Shown piece after piece: positions 5,318-7,071 of a stretch of DNA of 7,071 nucleotides. Source of the stretch: Lactobacillales bacterium (GTDB lineage: Bacteria; Bacillota; Bacilli; Lactobacillales; Streptococcaceae). Within the stretch, counting starts at the first letter, position 1; the number at the start of each line of letters is the position of its first letter. The translations under genes were made by a program, and so were the position numbers. The notes under the pieces are model-generated. The model saw only the letters and a list, made by a program, of their open reading frames with translations, searched no databases and was not told the origin of the DNA. The stretch lies in contig JAIRNX010000041.1 in NCBI GenBank assembly GCA_031257815.1, positions 1-7,071 on the forward strand, in the 5' to 3' direction.

Positions 5318-6076
5318 ATGTCGGAGAGTTCATCGTTACTTAAAATTCATAATTTAAGAAAAAGTTATGGCGATCTTGAAGTGCTAAAGGGTATTTCATT
5401 GAAGATCAAAAAGGGGGAAGTTGTTGTTATTATCGGGCCTTCTGGTTGTGGTAAGAGTACTTTGCTGCGTTGTATTAATGGTTTTGAAAAAATTTCATCA
5501 GGAGAGGTTTTTTTAGAAGATAAATTGATTTCTAATAGTCAAAATTGGACGGCAATTCGTAAACGAATTGGAATGGTTTTCCAAAGTTATGATCTTTTTT
5601 TGCATCGAAATGTTTTAAATAATTTAATCTTAGGACCGATGAAAGTTTTAAAGGAAGATAAAGCAAAAGCCACTAAGGATGCAGATGAACTTTTAAAACG
5701 TGTTGGACTTTTCGATAAGAAATTTGTGTATCCGCGCGAGCTTTCAGGCGGACAAAAACAAAGAGTGGCTGTTGCGCGAGCTTTAATTATGAAACCTGAA
5801 GTTATGCTATTTGATGAAGTGACAGCCTCCCTTGATCCGGAGATGGTTCGAGAAGTTTTAGATCTTTTATTAGAACTTGCAAGATCAGGGAATACGATGT
5901 TGATTGTTACTCATGAAATGAATTTTGCCAAAGCAGTGGCCGATAAAGCTATTTTTATGGATCAGGGAAAGATTGCTGAAGTGAATACTGCCAAAGAGTT
6001 TTTTGAAAATCCTAAAACTAAAAGAGCACAGAACTTTTTAAGAATGTTCTCTTTTGAAGATGAAAAGGAGACTTGA
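5318..6076 (+). CDS. Polar amino acid ABC transporter ATP-binding protein
   Basis: The ATPase that powers the importer, with every expected motif (numbering from the ATG at 5318): Walker A GPSGCGKST (40-48), Q-loop Gln89 in MVFQSYDLF, signature LSGGQ (142-146), Walker B VMLFDE with catalytic Glu167, D-loop SLDP, and switch His199 in VTHEM. The segment before the D-loop reads TASLDP where most relatives have TSALDP, a harmless-looking swap. Length (252) is normal for the GlnQ/HisP group. I prefer the ATG at 5318 over the GTG at 5312, because AAAGGA (5303-5308) is 9 bases from the ATG but only 3 from the GTG. It follows the second permease by 14 bases and ends 8 bases before the binding-protein ATG. 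Confidence 0.95.
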   Translation: MSESSSLLKIHNLRKSYGDLEVLKGISLKIKKGEVVVIIGPSGCGKSTLLRCINGFEKISSGEVFLEDKLISNSQNWTAIRKRIGMVFQSYDLFLHRNVLNNLILGPMKVLKEDKAKATKDADELLKRVGLFDKKFVYPRELSGGQKQRVAVARALIMKPEVMLFDEVTASLDPEMVREVLDLLLELARSGNTMLIVTHEMNFAKAVADKAIFMDQGKIAEVNTAKEFFENPKTKRAQNFLRMFSFEDEKET

Positions 6077-6084
6077 GATTTATA

Positions 6085-6936
6085 ATGAAGAAAATTATGT
6101 ATGTTTTGAGCATGATTGTTTTATTGCTTTTGATATTTACAGGATGCTCAAATAAAACAAAAGAGTCAAGTGGTGAAGGAAAAGTTTTTCGAACACTTGA
6201 TAAGATTAAAAAAAGCAAAAAAGTTATTATTGGTGTTTTTAGTGATAAAAAACCATTTTCTTATATTGATGAAAAGGGAAATTATCAGGGTTATGATGTT
6301 TATTTTGCAAATCGTTTAGGCAAAGATTTAGGTGTTAAAATAGAGTATGTTCCAACAGATGCGGCAAATCGCGCCGAATACTTGAAAACTGGGAAAGTTG
6401 ATATTATTTTGGCTAACTTTACGGTTACCAAAGAGCGAAAAGAAGTTGTGGATTTCTCCCTTCCTTATCAGAAAGTTTCATTAGGAATTATTTCGCCAGA
6501 TAATGCTTTAATTAAAGATGTAAAAGATTTAAAAAGCAAAACATTAATTGTTGCTAAAGGAACGACAGCAGATACTTACTTCACAAAAAAACATCCAAAG
6601 ATTAAATTATTAAAATTTGAACAATATCAAGAAATTTTTCAGGCCTTGCTAGATAAAAGAGGAGCTGCGATTGCAACCGACAATACTGAAGCTTTAGCCT
6701 GGATTGCAAAAAATAAAGGCTTTAGTGTTGGCATTAAGAGTTTAGGTGATGTGGATACCATTGCGGCAGCGGTTTCTAAGGGCAATAAAACGCTGCTTGA
6801 TTTTATTAATGAAGATATTGAAAAATTAGCTAAAGAACAATTTTTCCATAAAAACTTTGAAACGACATTAAAACCTGTGTATAAAAATAGCGCTACTCCT
6901 GATGATATCGTTGTTGAAGACGGGAAAGTGGAATAA
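6085..6936 (+). CDS. Amino acid-binding lipoprotein, CjaA/BspA-like (probably cysteine or cystine)
   Basis: A 283-residue family 3 solute-binding protein. The lipoprotein signal ends IFTGC (lipidated Cys21), so it is tethered to the outer membrane face in this Gram-positive. Two lobes follow: FSDKKPFSYIDEKGNYQGYD, AANRAEYLKTGKVDIILANF (Arg96 is the likely carboxylate ligand), VDFSLPYQKVSLGI, KGTTADTYFTKKHP and IATDNTEALAWI (Asp199 is the likely amino-group ligand), then EQFFHKNFETTLKPVY. These segments resemble Campylobacter CjaA, a cysteine-binding protein, and the cystine binder BspA of lactobacilli. Glutamate or aspartate remain possible. The start is taken as ATG 6085, though AAGGAG (6065-6070) is 14 bases away; a TTG at 6073 is too close to it and adds only four residues. 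It is the last gene of the operon. Confidence 0.9.
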   Translation: MKKIMYVLSMIVLLLLIFTGCSNKTKESSGEGKVFRTLDKIKKSKKVIIGVFSDKKPFSYIDEKGNYQGYDVYFANRLGKDLGVKIEYVPTDAANRAEYLKTGKVDIILANFTVTKERKEVVDFSLPYQKVSLGIISPDNALIKDVKDLKSKTLIVAKGTTADTYFTKKHPKIKLLKFEQYQEIFQALLDKRGAAIATDNTEALAWIAKNKGFSVGIKSLGDVDTIAAAVSKGNKTLLDFINEDIEKLAKEQFFHKNFETTLKPVYKNSATPDDIVVEDGKVE

Positions 6937-7071
6937 TTTTAAAAAAAATGAACATGATAAATAAAAAATGTGAAGCAACCTTTTAAAAAACTTTATTTAA
7001 TTTTAATTGCAATCAAAAAAAGAACGAAGAGCATAAATTAAAGTGTGTAAGTGACTGTTTCTAGGAAAGGT
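6937..7071 (+). other. Intergenic tail; possible start of a T-box leader
   Basis: No gene and no GC-rich terminator hairpin is visible after the binding-protein stop. The last 50 bases, from AGAACGAAGAGC (about 7020) onward, resemble in layout the base of stem I of T-box leaders, the tRNA-sensing switches placed before amino acid genes. The specifier loop and T-box sequence would lie beyond the window, so this is a guess. Confidence 0.22.

Noticed and set aside
6018..6218. A 66-codon minus-strand open frame over the ATPase-binding protein junction
   Set aside because: It is antisense to two well-supported genes and has no ribosome binding site.
1..7071. CRISPR array, tRNA or rRNA genes
   Set aside because: No regularly spaced direct repeats, no cloverleaf with a GTTCRA T-arm, and no rRNA-like blocks were seen on either strand.

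Overview
The window comes from a low-GC Gram-positive bacterium, most likely a member of the Lactobacillales. RpsF and Ssb read like lactobacillal or enterococcal proteins, ribosome binding sites are strong AGGAGG types, and both the YidC and the solute-binding protein carry lipoprotein signals. The species cannot be fixed from the sequence alone. rpsF-ssb, with a parS-like ParB site between them, suggests a position near the chromosome origin.

Left part (1-780), minus strand: the 5' part of ssb running off the window, the parS-like palindrome, rpsF, and a short rpsF leader.

Middle (about 780-2885): a graveyard of mobile DNA with no intact gene. In order it holds (i) the left non-coding end of an IS110-type element with a bridge-RNA-like fold and about 20 codons of its transposase; (ii) a complete-length but dead IS5-type (DDE_Tnp_4) element with terminal inverted repeats at 1025-1038 and 1898-1911; (iii) the N-terminal stub of an IS630-type transposase on the minus strand, containing a perfect 21-bp hairpin; (iv) the 5' end of a group II intron on the minus strand; and (v) the 5' part of an IS481-like rve transposase gene on the minus strand, which the intron interrupts. 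The order fits successive insertion of one element into another, followed by decay. Ordinary gene-finding would leave these 2.1 kb as a few spurious hypothetical proteins.

Right part (2886-7071), plus strand: a tight five-gene operon. It begins with a lipoprotein-type YidC insertase with a long basic C-terminal tail (YidC2-like). Two polar amino acid ABC permeases, an ATPase and a lipid-anchored binding protein resembling the CjaA/BspA cysteine or cystine binders follow. Gene gaps are 0-10 bp or overlaps, so the insertase and the transporter are probably made from one message. The last 135 bp hold no gene; their end resembles the start of a T-box leader, but the window stops too early to be sure.
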